From Spirochaetaceae bacterium (lineage in GTDB: Bacteria > Spirochaetota > Leptospiria > Leptospirales > Leptonemataceae): DNA of 64,000 nt. Location: positions 5,001-69,000 of the forward strand of contig PCBI01000018.1 of the NCBI GenBank assembly GCA_002730875.1, read 5' to 3'. The position numbers and the translations under genes are program-made. This document shows, one piece after another, positions 53,748-61,853 of this stretch. The notes under the pieces are model-generated. The model was given only the letters and a program-made list of their open reading frames with translations. It searched no databases and was not told the origin of the DNA. The first letter of the stretch is position 1. Every line of letters begins with the position of its first letter.

Positions 53748-53880
53748 TCCTAAATACTGCTGCATGCCTGCAGGCCCATAGCCCGGGGAAGGCTGGAAAA
53801 AGGCAGGATGGGCTCTGGCCCTTCCCCTGCGCGAGCGCCCCTACGCCGTCCTGGAAATAAGACAAGCAAAGGAGTAGAAT

Positions 53881-54228
53881 CTGTCACAGGAACAAAGAAA
53901 GCATCCCAGGTTTCCGTTTAAGCGAACGCTGACCATATTTGCCGAGTCGCCACAGCTGAGGAAAACCATTGAATATGACGCCACGGGAATCAACCTCTCT
54001 CGAGGGGGAATCCTGCTGGAAAGTCGCGCAGACTTTGCCGAAGGCACAAGATGCACCCTGACCTTTCATGATTCGCAGGAAGAAAAGGTTACCCGCACCG
54101 GCCTGATTCGTCGTGTGGAGGCGGCCCCGGGCATGCAGCCTTCCGAAGCCATGCTACTTTACGGAATCGAATTCGATGAGACTATGAGCGAGGATGCCCT
54201 GAAAACAATGGTCGGGGCGCCAGGCTGA
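53881..54228 (+). CDS. Single PilZ-domain protein, apparent CTG start
   Basis: A 115-residue c-di-GMP receptor domain. Both ligand motifs are present near the N-terminus: RKHPR (RxxxR, residues 6-10) and NLSRGG (N-x-S-x-x-G, residues 38-43), followed by the barrel strands and YGIEFDE. The frame has no ATG, GTG or TTG before the first motif and is closed by a TAG at 53875-53877. The only sensible start is CTG at 53881, which has a near-perfect AAAGGAG (53868-53874) six bases upstream. It is thus invisible to standard start-codon rules. It may answer to the c-di-GMP enzymes at 45-48 kb. Confidence 0.8.
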   Translation: MSQEQRKHPRFPFKRTLTIFAESPQLRKTIEYDATGINLSRGGILLESRADFAEGTRCTLTFHDSQEEKVTRTGLIRRVEAAPGMQPSEAMLLYGIEFDETMSEDALKTMVGAPG

Positions 54229-54489
54229 ACCGATTGCTGGAGGAGCGTCGGATCATACCACTGCGGGCATAGTCGAGCTCCAGTCACCGGCGACGGATTG
54301 TCCGACTTCGCTCTGGCGGGACCTCTGGTTTCTGGTTACGACTTATGCTACAGTGCTTTTGCGCTGCGCTCTTGTGCTACCCTTGCTCGACAGCAGAAAG
54401 CTGGCCCCCCAACGACCCCCTTCAACACGGTCTTCCGGGCGAATATCGTGAAAGGCCATGGCTTCGCTTCGTCCTCCCAATTCGTCCTC

Positions 54490-55839
54490 CTAGAAGGAAA
54501 TCTCTTTACCGGCCAGAAAGTCCCTGATCATAAAGGCCGAATCCTTGGGATACCGTTGCTGCTCGGGATAGTCCACATAGACGATTCCAAATCTGGGGCG
54601 ATATCCTTCGGCCCATTCAAAATTATCCATGAAACTCCAGACAAAATAGCCCTGAATCTTCGAGGACTTCTGCGCAGCTCGCAGGGTAGCATCCATATAA
54701 TCGTGTAAGTATTTCTGCCGCTCCGGATCGGACACTCGCCCCTGAACCAGTTTGTCGGGGAAGGCGGCGCCGCTTTCGGTAACGTATATCTTTTTGATCT
54801 CCGGATACTCGGCAAACTGCAGCAGCAAATGGTACAAAGAGTCCGGATAGATTTCCCAGCCCATGTCGGTGGTTTTTTCTACTCGCTTCGCAGGCTCGAT
54901 GGTCTTGAACCACAACACCGGCTGGAACGGCCAGAACTTCACCACGTCTCGAATGTAGTTCTGCACTCCTATGAAGTCAAAGTCGAAGGCCAGCTTCTCT
55001 TCATCGCCGGTCTTTGCATATTTCCAGATCTTTTTTAAACCGGGTATTGTATCCACCGGATAGCCCCTTCCGCAGACAGGGTCCAGAAAGAAACGATTGA
55101 ACACTGCATCATATCGCGCGGCAGCTTTTTGATGCAGCCTGGTATTTCGATGGGGCGTAGGATAGGCGCAGGAAAACGTGGTGCCGATTTCGGTATCGGA
55201 GGTAGCGTTGGCCCGGGCAATGCGCCCCCCTTCGGCCTGGGCCAGCGTTACATGATGCGCGGCCGGCAGGAAGTTTCGCAAACCCTTTCGACCCGGAGCA
55301 TGGATTCCGGCAAAATGCCCCACCGCAGTAAATACGAATGGTTCATTCAGAACCATCCAATGGCGGACCTGATCCTTGAACTCCCGGGTGATCAGGTCCG
55401 CATAGTCGCAAAAAGCGTGGTAGGTATCCCGATTGGTCCAGCCTCCTCTACTTTCCAACGCCGATGGCAGGTCCCAGTGATACATCGTCACATAGGGCTC
55501 GATGTCCCGCTTGCGACAGGCCTCCAGCAAACGATGGTAATAGTCCAGCCCCCTTTGATTTTTGGCTCCTACGCCGTACGGCAGTATGCGCGGCCAGGAA
55601 AGGGAAAACCGATAATGCTTGAGCCCCAGGTCCTTCATTAAGTCCAGGTCCTGTTCAAAGCGATTATAATGATCGCAGGCCAATTCTCCGGACTCGCCGC
55701 CAGCGATCTTGCCGGGGCTTTGACAGAAATCGTCCCAGATGGAAGGCCCTTTTCCGTCTACGGCTGCAGCGCCTTCGATTTGGTAGGCGGCGGTGGCGGT
55801 TCCAAAGATGAATCCTTCCGGAAAATCAGATCTTTTCAT
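54490..55839 (-). CDS. Family 1 glycoside hydrolase (beta-glucosidase-like)
   Basis: A ~449-residue GH1 enzyme. FPEGFIFGTATAAYQIEGA at the N-terminus, SLSWPRILP, YHWDLPSALE, the acid/base motif HWMVLNEPF, and the nucleophile motif YVTESGAAFPD (ESGA where most have ENGA) are present, followed by YFVWSFMDNFEWAEGYRPRFGIVYVDY. It has no signal peptide, so acts in the cytoplasm. The ATG at 55839 has GGAGG upstream; the frame extends to 55863. No sugar transporter is adjacent. The exact sugar cannot be told. Confidence 0.94.
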   Translation of the reverse strand: MKRSDFPEGFIFGTATAAYQIEGAAAVDGKGPSIWDDFCQSPGKIAGGESGELACDHYNRFEQDLDLMKDLGLKHYRFSLSWPRILPYGVGAKNQRGLDYYHRLLEACRKRDIEPYVTMYHWDLPSALESRGGWTNRDTYHAFCDYADLITREFKDQVRHWMVLNEPFVFTAVGHFAGIHAPGRKGLRNFLPAAHHVTLAQAEGGRIARANATSDTEIGTTFSCAYPTPHRNTRLHQKAAARYDAVFNRFFLDPVCGRGYPVDTIPGLKKIWKYAKTGDEEKLAFDFDFIGVQNYIRDVVKFWPFQPVLWFKTIEPAKRVEKTTDMGWEIYPDSLYHLLLQFAEYPEIKKIYVTESGAAFPDKLVQGRVSDPERQKYLHDYMDATLRAAQKSSKIQGYFVWSFMDNFEWAEGYRPRFGIVYVDYPEQQRYPKDSAFMIRDFLAGKEISF

Positions 55840-55902
55840 GGCCTCCTTACAGGAGGACCGCAACGCCTTGTGACAAGAAAAAATACCTGACCTGAGAGAT
55901 GG

Positions 55903-56880
55903 GTGTTGAAAAAATCGCCTGCAATGAAAATAAGAAGTATTCTTCTAGTGTTGATCTTGCTGGGATTGCAGTGTGCCACCCCGCCCGCAGAGAAAGAAGC
56001 GCCGGAAGCCAGATTTTCCGGGCCCATGCGCGGAATATACATCGACGTGAATCGTGGCCGAAACCTGGAACTGGTAAAGAGTCTGGTTCAAAAAGGCAAG
56101 CCCTACGGGCTGAATTACATTGTAGTGGATGTGCAACCCTATGCTTCCTATCGATTCTTGCTGAATCCGGAAGTCATTCAATACCTTAAATCCGAAAATA
56201 TTTACATAGCCGGACGAGTGGTTTGCTTTCAGGACGGGCTGATGCGAAAGGCCAGCGAGGAGAAGCTGAAACAGCTCTACGAACTCATCGAAAAGACCGC
56301 CGCCGCAGGATTCGATGAAGTTCAACTGGACTACATTCGCTTCGCCGACGACTACACGCCCTACTCGCTTCAAAGCAAGTACGACTATATAGAAGAAATA
56401 CTGAAGCAAGCCCGGGCCACCGCAGACAAATACAATGTGAAACTGGGCGCCGATCTCTTCGGGCGAGTGGTGTATAACAAAGATGATTTGATCGGACAGA
56501 AGCTGGAAAACTTCGCAAAATATGTAGATGTAATCTATCCCATGCTGTATCCCAGCCACTTCACTGGCGACAGAAAAAGACTATCCAATCCCGGATTTAC
56601 CATCCATGAAGGAACAACAAAGGGACTGGACAGGCTTACGGGAACTAGAGCCACTATCCAGCCTTTCATTCAGGCATTCGGTTATAACGTAGGCTATGCT
56701 CGTATGTCCTACAAAGACTATATTGTGGCGCAAATTCGGGCCGCAGAAAAAACCGAAGCCAGAGGATGGGTAGCATGGAATGCCAGAGCCGAATACGACA
56801 CCCTCTTTCAGGCAATGGAAGCAATACAACAGGACGACAAAGCTTCTACACAGCAAGAAGCAGTCCCGGCCGAGCAGTAA
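55903..56880 (+). CDS. DUF4015 putative glycosidase lipoprotein
   Basis: A 325-residue lipoprotein; signal RSILLVLILLGLQC with Cys as lipidation site. The body is a TIM-barrel-like domain of the DUF4015/GHL type: MRGIYIDVNRGRN, YIVVDVQPYASYRFLLNPEVI, AAGFDEVQLDYIRFADDYTPYS, LGADLFGRVVYN, YVDVIYPMLYPSHF and ATIQPFIQAFGYN. The DYIRF and YPMLYPS segments are family hallmarks. It starts with GTG at 55903 or ATG at 55924. Carbohydrate cleavage is a family-level inference. The following cyclase gene overlaps its 3' end. Confidence 0.82.
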   Translation: MLKKSPAMKIRSILLVLILLGLQCATPPAEKEAPEARFSGPMRGIYIDVNRGRNLELVKSLVQKGKPYGLNYIVVDVQPYASYRFLLNPEVIQYLKSENIYIAGRVVCFQDGLMRKASEEKLKQLYELIEKTAAAGFDEVQLDYIRFADDYTPYSLQSKYDYIEEILKQARATADKYNVKLGADLFGRVVYNKDDLIGQKLENFAKYVDVIYPMLYPSHFTGDRKRLSNPGFTIHEGTTKGLDRLTGTRATIQPFIQAFGYNVGYARMSYKDYIVAQIRAAEKTEARGWVAWNARAEYDTLFQAMEAIQQDDKASTQQEAVPAEQ

Positions 56881-59243
56881 GCAGAGCGGTCAGCAAAACA
56901 GGAATCAAGATTGCATTGGTTGTCGCGGCCGGTCTCTTTCTGACCGGCTGCAATTCGTCCCATTTCGCCGGCGCCGGCCCGATCTATCTGGACAAAGGCA
57001 TAGAGTATCTACGGGCCGCCACCGCTCTCCGATTTGTTCTGCTATCCAGAGAGACCGACCTCGACGCCGCAGTCCAGGCCAACTATCAGCCCATTCCATC
57101 GCCGTATCCAAACTTTGGGCTGCGAAGGGAGGCTCTCTGGCTTTCCGGCGAGGTTCATTTTCCTGAAAGAACAAAACAACAACAGTCTGATCAAAAAGCT
57201 ACGGACCTACCCGGCGACGACCAGGACGGGGAAAGTTCGGTAAATGACCCCCACAGCGCCGATTCCGAAGACAGTGAAACTTCGGGCGATGGGGCCGATC
57301 TCGCAAAAAATGAAACCGGCGCCAGTGAATCTGAAGATTTCCTGACTCCGGAATTTAACAAACCGGAAGGCAACGACTCCCTGGGCCAGGACCCGGGCTC
57401 TCAGCCATTCGTTCTGGAGGTCGCCACACCGCGGCTGCGCAGCATTAAGTTCTATCAAGTCTTTGAAGGCCAGGTAGTCGCTACCCTGGAAGGAACCGAA
57501 GCTTCGCGGCGAGATCATCCGTTTTTCCGATTTCCTCTGGTGGAAACGGCCGGACCCTCCCGGTTGTATGTTCGACTGGTTTCGGACGACGCCTTGACTC
57601 TGCCCATCTATCTCTGGCGGGCCGATATCTTACATCAAACGGATACCCTGCGTCATTTTGGGTTTGGCGCTTTCTTTGGTTTGATGTTTTCTCTCAGTAT
57701 CTATAACTTTTTCATCTTCTTTTCCACCAGGGACCGGGCCTATCTCTATTACGTTTTATATATCCTGGGCTTTGGAACATTCTTGTCCGTCGTTTACGGA
57801 TACCAGTCCTACTTCCTGCCTCTGGCCACCTACGAGCAGCAGGCTCTAATGGCGCCGTTGTTCAGCGTAATAACGTCTATATTTGCTTTACTTTTCAGTC
57901 ACGGGTTTCTACTGATCCGTAAGTTTTCGACGATTCTATCGCGAATATGCCTGGTTTTCATCGGCCTGGGTGTTCCGCTCCTGGCGCTGCTACCGGTGGT
58001 GGATATTAAACTGGGAGTGGTACTGGCCAATATCTATCCGATGATAAGCGTCATTCTGGTGACTGCGAATATTATTCAGGCCTATCGATCCGGATTTAAA
58101 CCGGCCAGCTACTTCGCACTGGCCTGGTCTTTTCTCCTGATTAGCGTGGTGTATTTTGTGCTCGGCAACATGGGCGTGGTCCGCGGTAGCTTTCTCAGTC
58201 ATTACGGAAGTTTGTTCGGGGCCTCCCTGGAGGCTACGTTGTTGAGTCTGGCTCTGGGTTACAGAATAAACGATTTGCGCCAGCGTCAGGAGGAGGCCCA
58301 GAAACAGATACTGGAAGAGCAGGCCCGGGCGCTGAAACTACAGCAGACCTATACAGAAAGCTTTCGTCGATTTGTGCCGGATCAGTTCCTGCATTATCTG
58401 AAGAAGGACAGCATTCTGGATGTTAAGCGCGGGGACTCCATACAGAGCGAAATGACCGTTCTTTTTTCTGACTTGCGTAACTTCACGCAGTTCTCGGAAT
58501 CCGCCGGCGAAGAGCTGGTTTTTCATTTTCTCAATCTGTATCTGGAACAAATGCAGCCCATCATCCATCGACATGGCGGCTTCATAGACAAGTTCATTGG
58601 CGACGCCATTATGGCTCTTTTTCCCGATCCGGAAAAGGCGGCGCTGGCATCCGTGGAGATGGTATCGGAACTCCGCTCCATGCAGTCCCAGCAGTCCCGA
58701 CCTGTGGCCGAGCCTGGAGAAGAAAACAATACGGGAACGCCTGACAGTGCGCTTATGGAATCCGGATGCGGATTGCACCACGGCTCGCTTATGCTCGGCA
58801 CGGTTGGCTCCAGCGACCGGCTGGAAACCACGGTGATCGGCGATACGGTGAACATGGCCAGCAGACTGGAATCTCTGAATAAGTCCCTGGGAACGCGAGT
58901 CTTGATCTCTAAATCGGTGCAGCAGAGCATTCCCCTGCACTCAACTCTGCATCAATTCATGCGACAGATTGGCAACTGGAGCATTCGAGGCAAATCGGAA
59001 ACCCAGGCTCTGTTCGAGGTATTCATGGCCGATCCGGAAAAACTCCGGGATTTCAAGGCCGAAACGAAGACCAAGATAGAAAGCGTTTCTTCAAGTCTGG
59101 CAGCGGCCCGAAAAGACGCTGCATTACGACAGGAACTGCTGCAGGAGCTCGAAAGGCACATTACCTCGGTTCCGGCGGGTTATAACGATGGACCGGCCCT
59201 GTATCTCCTGCAAGAACTAAGACATTCGCATGGGGAAGGCTAA
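56766..59243 (+). CDS. Membrane adenylate/guanylate cyclase with 7TMR-DISM sensor
   Basis: An 825-residue class III cyclase. Order: a hydrophobic segment with lipobox-like LVVAAGLFLTGC (~50-62), a periplasmic DISM beta domain split by a ~70-residue acidic low-complexity insertion (~135-210), seven TM helices (~295-490), a coiled coil, and a cyclase domain (~560-750). The metal Asp residues are in VLFSDLRNFTQF and FIGDAIMALFPDP; VIGDTVNMASRLESL supplies the transition-state Asn/Arg. A 20-residue polar insertion (SRPVAEPGEENNTGTPDSAL) interrupts the catalytic domain. The ATG at 56766 makes a 115-bp overlap with the previous gene; no start codon lies just before the signal, so the true start is uncertain. 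Confidence 0.88.
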   Translation: MGSMECQSRIRHPLSGNGSNTTGRQSFYTARSSPGRAVSRAVSKTGIKIALVVAAGLFLTGCNSSHFAGAGPIYLDKGIEYLRAATALRFVLLSRETDLDAAVQANYQPIPSPYPNFGLRREALWLSGEVHFPERTKQQQSDQKATDLPGDDQDGESSVNDPHSADSEDSETSGDGADLAKNETGASESEDFLTPEFNKPEGNDSLGQDPGSQPFVLEVATPRLRSIKFYQVFEGQVVATLEGTEASRRDHPFFRFPLVETAGPSRLYVRLVSDDALTLPIYLWRADILHQTDTLRHFGFGAFFGLMFSLSIYNFFIFFSTRDRAYLYYVLYILGFGTFLSVVYGYQSYFLPLATYEQQALMAPLFSVITSIFALLFSHGFLLIRKFSTILSRICLVFIGLGVPLLALLPVVDIKLGVVLANIYPMISVILVTANIIQAYRSGFKPASYFALAWSFLLISVVYFVLGNMGVVRGSFLSHYGSLFGASLEATLLSLALGYRINDLRQRQEEAQKQILEEQARALKLQQTYTESFRRFVPDQFLHYLKKDSILDVKRGDSIQSEMTVLFSDLRNFTQFSESAGEELVFHFLNLYLEQMQPIIHRHGGFIDKFIGDAIMALFPDPEKAALASVEMVSELRSMQSQQSRPVAEPGEENNTGTPDSALMESGCGLHHGSLMLGTVGSSDRLETTVIGDTVNMASRLESLNKSLGTRVLISKSVQQSIPLHSTLHQFMRQIGNWSIRGKSETQALFEVFMADPEKLRDFKAETKTKIESVSSSLAAARKDAALRQELLQELERHITSVPAGYNDGPALYLLQELRHSHGEG

Positions 59244-59261
59244 CTGATCGGTGTTATGGGC

Positions 59262-59310
59262 GCCGCAGGTGCCTTATGCGCCGCCTGCACCTTATCCGCC
59301 GCGGGGTTGA
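59262..59310. repeat. 18-bp tandem repeat between convergent genes
   Basis: GCCGCAGGTGCCTTATGC (59262-59279), GCCGCCTGCACCTTATCC (59280-59297) and a partial GCCGCGGG follow each other. A little further, AAAGCAACCCC and AAAGCAACGCG repeat with an 11-bp period (from about 59331). The spacer is shared by the 3' ends of the cyclase and leuA genes. Confidence 0.7.
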
Positions 59311-59375
59311 CGGAAGGCGAAACCAACTCGAAAGCAACCCCAAAGCAACGCGGAAGCGATACCCCGGCTCCGGAT

Positions 59376-60980
59376 TTACAGTGTTTCGGTAATCTCTTCA
59401 ACCTGGGCCGTAAAGGAACGGTTGATGGCATCCAGGTACGCTCGCGCCGAAGCTTCCACAATATCGGTACTGGTGGCTTTGCCGGCAAAACTACGGCCGC
59501 CGATTTTTAGCAGAACGCTGGCCACCGCCTGAGCATCTCTTCCTTCGCTCAGAGGTTGTATGCGGAAGCGGTCCACTTTGATCTCCAGCCCGGTGAGCCG
59601 TTCGAGAACGTTATAGATGGCATCCACCGGACCGTCACCGCAGGCGGCGTCAGTGATGGTTTGCGGCGCTTCAGGATTCTCCCGGTCAATCAAACGAACC
59701 GTGGCTGTAGGCACCGAGCCGCTGCCCGCGGAAACATGCAGACTGGCAAGTTCGTAGCGCTGGAATTCCTGCTCGGCCTGGGTATCGTTCACCAGAGAAA
59801 GGATGTCTTCGTCGTAGACTTCCTTCTTTTTGTCTGCAAGATCCAGGAAACGGTTCCAGACCTGCTGAAACTCTTCCTCTTCCAGAACGTAGCCCAGCCT
59901 TACCAGACGATCTTTGAATGCATGGCGTCCGCTATGTCGGCCCAGAACCATGCGATTGCTTTCCAGACCTACGGATTCCGGGGTCATGATTTCGTACGTG
60001 AGGCGATTTTTCAGAACTCCATCTTGATGGATGCCGCTTTCATGAGCAAAAGCGTTGTCGCCTACAATGGCCTTGTTGGGCTGGACGTTCATGCCGGTAA
60101 CCTGTCTTACCAGGCGGCTGGAACGTATAATCTCTTCGGTGCGAATATTCGTATGCAGGCTGTAATACTCGCCGCGAGTACGAAGGGCCATGGCCACTTC
60201 TTCCATGGCCGTGTTGCCTGCCCGTTCTCCAATTCCGTTGATTGTGCATTCGATCTGACGAGCTCCGTTTCGCACGGCAGCCAGACTGTTGGCTGTAGCC
60301 ATACCCAGATCATTATGGCAGTGGGCGCTGAACCTGATCTTTTCTGAATTGGGCACATGTTTGATTAGATGGGCAAACAAAGCGCCGTATTCGTCCGGAG
60401 TTGTGTATCCCACCGTATCCGGGATGTTAATGGTGGTAGCCCCGGCCTCCACTACCCTGGAAACAAGCTCCACCAGGAAATCCCATTCGCTTCGGGTCGC
60501 ATCTTCCGGCGAGAATTCTACGTCCTCTACCAGGTCCCGGGCCTGCTTAACTGCCTGAACGGCAAGCTCCACCACCTCATGGGGCTCTTTGCCCAGCTTG
60601 TATTTCATGTGGATGGGGCTGGAAGCCAGAAAGGTATGAATCCTTTTTCTTCGCGCATCTGTTAGCGCCTCGGCGGCAATTTCGATATCCCGGGGCACGG
60701 CCCGAGCCAGCGCGGCAATAATGGGGGATTCCAGTTCTCTGGCCACCCTCTGCACCGCCCGGAATTGCACCGGGCTGGACACAGGAAAACCAGCCTCGAT
60801 AACATCCACCCCCAGGGCTTCCAGTCGGTGTGCCACTTCCAGCTTCTGATCCTCGGTCATGGCGGCGCCCGGGCATTGTTCTCCATCTCTCAGAGTGGTA
60901 TCGAAAATGTATACCAGCCCGGCATCGTTCTGGCTTGCAATGGAAGCTTCCAGAGTTTCCTGTGTTTCTGATTTACCCAT
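59376..60980 (-). CDS. leuA: 2-Isopropylmalate synthase
   Basis: Condenses acetyl-CoA with 2-oxoisovalerate, the first step of leucine synthesis. The 534-residue protein has the catalytic opening FDTTLRDGEQCPGAAM, SPEDATRSEWDFL, IPDTVGYTTP, the metal site FSAHCHNDLGMATANSLAAV, NGIGERAGNTAMEEV and HESGIHQDGVLK. A full C-terminal regulatory domain (~400-534) predicts leucine feedback control. Citramalate synthase (CimA) is a relative and cannot be fully excluded. The ATG at 60980 has only a weak Shine-Dalgarno. It is a single gene. Confidence 0.93.
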   Translation of the reverse strand: MGKSETQETLEASIASQNDAGLVYIFDTTLRDGEQCPGAAMTEDQKLEVAHRLEALGVDVIEAGFPVSSPVQFRAVQRVARELESPIIAALARAVPRDIEIAAEALTDARRKRIHTFLASSPIHMKYKLGKEPHEVVELAVQAVKQARDLVEDVEFSPEDATRSEWDFLVELVSRVVEAGATTINIPDTVGYTTPDEYGALFAHLIKHVPNSEKIRFSAHCHNDLGMATANSLAAVRNGARQIECTINGIGERAGNTAMEEVAMALRTRGEYYSLHTNIRTEEIIRSSRLVRQVTGMNVQPNKAIVGDNAFAHESGIHQDGVLKNRLTYEIMTPESVGLESNRMVLGRHSGRHAFKDRLVRLGYVLEEEEFQQVWNRFLDLADKKKEVYDEDILSLVNDTQAEQEFQRYELASLHVSAGSGSVPTATVRLIDRENPEAPQTITDAACGDGPVDAIYNVLERLTGLEIKVDRFRIQPLSEGRDAQAVASVLLKIGGRSFAGKATSTDIVEASARAYLDAINRSFTAQVEEITETL

Positions 60981-61085
60981 ATCTCAGGGACAAATTAACG
61001 GCGGGTTTTCGCCTCGCAAAACCTTTTTTACGGCCCAGGTAGTCCCGGTAGTCAGCCATGGAAATCAGTCTTTGCTTGCCATTTA

Positions 61086-61853
61086 TTGGCCTGTGCATGG
61101 AATACAGCCATGCTGCGAAAGGAGGATCCTTTTAACGATTTCTCGCCCCTCTTCTATTTACAGGAATACTACGGCGAGATCGGCGAGGAGAACCGATTCA
61201 TCCTGAGTTTCCTGGATGAAACCTACCAAAGCTGGCAACCGGCCACCCTTTGGGACATAGGCGGAGGACCCACCATCTATCAGTTGATCAGCGCCTCCCG
61301 GGTCTGCGAAAGGATCCGGATTTTCGAATACCTGGAGCCAAACAGAAACGCTGTTCAAGCCTGGTTAAATCGGGAGCCGGGCCGGTTTGATTGGAAGAGT
61401 TACTTTGAATTTCTGGGGGACCTCGAAGGCGTCAGTCCGGAAGTTCTAGAAAGCCGCCTCCGGACGAAAATCCAATCCGTGGAAGCCATTGATCTATTTA
61501 ATAAACCGTCGATACCCGCAACATCGGATTTCCGCCGCGAGCTTCCCGACGGGATTTCCACACACTTCTGCGTGGAGTCCATTACCTCGGACCCGGAATT
61601 GTTTGACCTGGCCTGGGACAACTTGATGGAGCTTGTGCCCACCGGCGGAGGTTATCTGATTATGAGTCTACTCAAGAATGCCACCTCCTACAGCGCCGGG
61701 CCTTATAGTTTTCCGGCATTCCCTGTTTCGGAGGATGAGATAAAATCTCGTCTCAAGAAGAAAGGGTTTCATAGCATCGAAATGCAATCCGTACCTGCCG
61801 AGCACGGCAGAGATTATCAGGGAATTATCTGTGTCCGAGCCATCCGGGAATAA
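61086..61853 (+). CDS. NNMT/PNMT/TEMT-family small-molecule methyltransferase
   Basis: A ~255-residue SAM-dependent methyltransferase resembling the nicotinamide/phenylethanolamine N-methyltransferase family, mostly known from animals. Landmarks: DPFNDFSPLFYLQEYYGEIGE (the FxPxxYLxxYY element), LWDIGGGPTIYQLISA (motif I), FEYLEPNRNAVQAWLNREPG, FDW, a DLEG element, and VPTGGGYLIMSLLKNATSY. The start is a TTG at 61086 or an ATG at 61110. Its last 23 bp overlap the decarboxylase gene. By family it should methylate an amine, pyridine or thioether; the coupling with an amine-forming decarboxylase points to an amine. Confidence 0.85.
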   Translation: MACAWNTAMLRKEDPFNDFSPLFYLQEYYGEIGEENRFILSFLDETYQSWQPATLWDIGGGPTIYQLISASRVCERIRIFEYLEPNRNAVQAWLNREPGRFDWKSYFEFLGDLEGVSPEVLESRLRTKIQSVEAIDLFNKPSIPATSDFRRELPDGISTHFCVESITSDPELFDLAWDNLMELVPTGGGYLIMSLLKNATSYSAGPYSFPAFPVSEDEIKSRLKKKGFHSIEMQSVPAEHGRDYQGIICVRAIRE

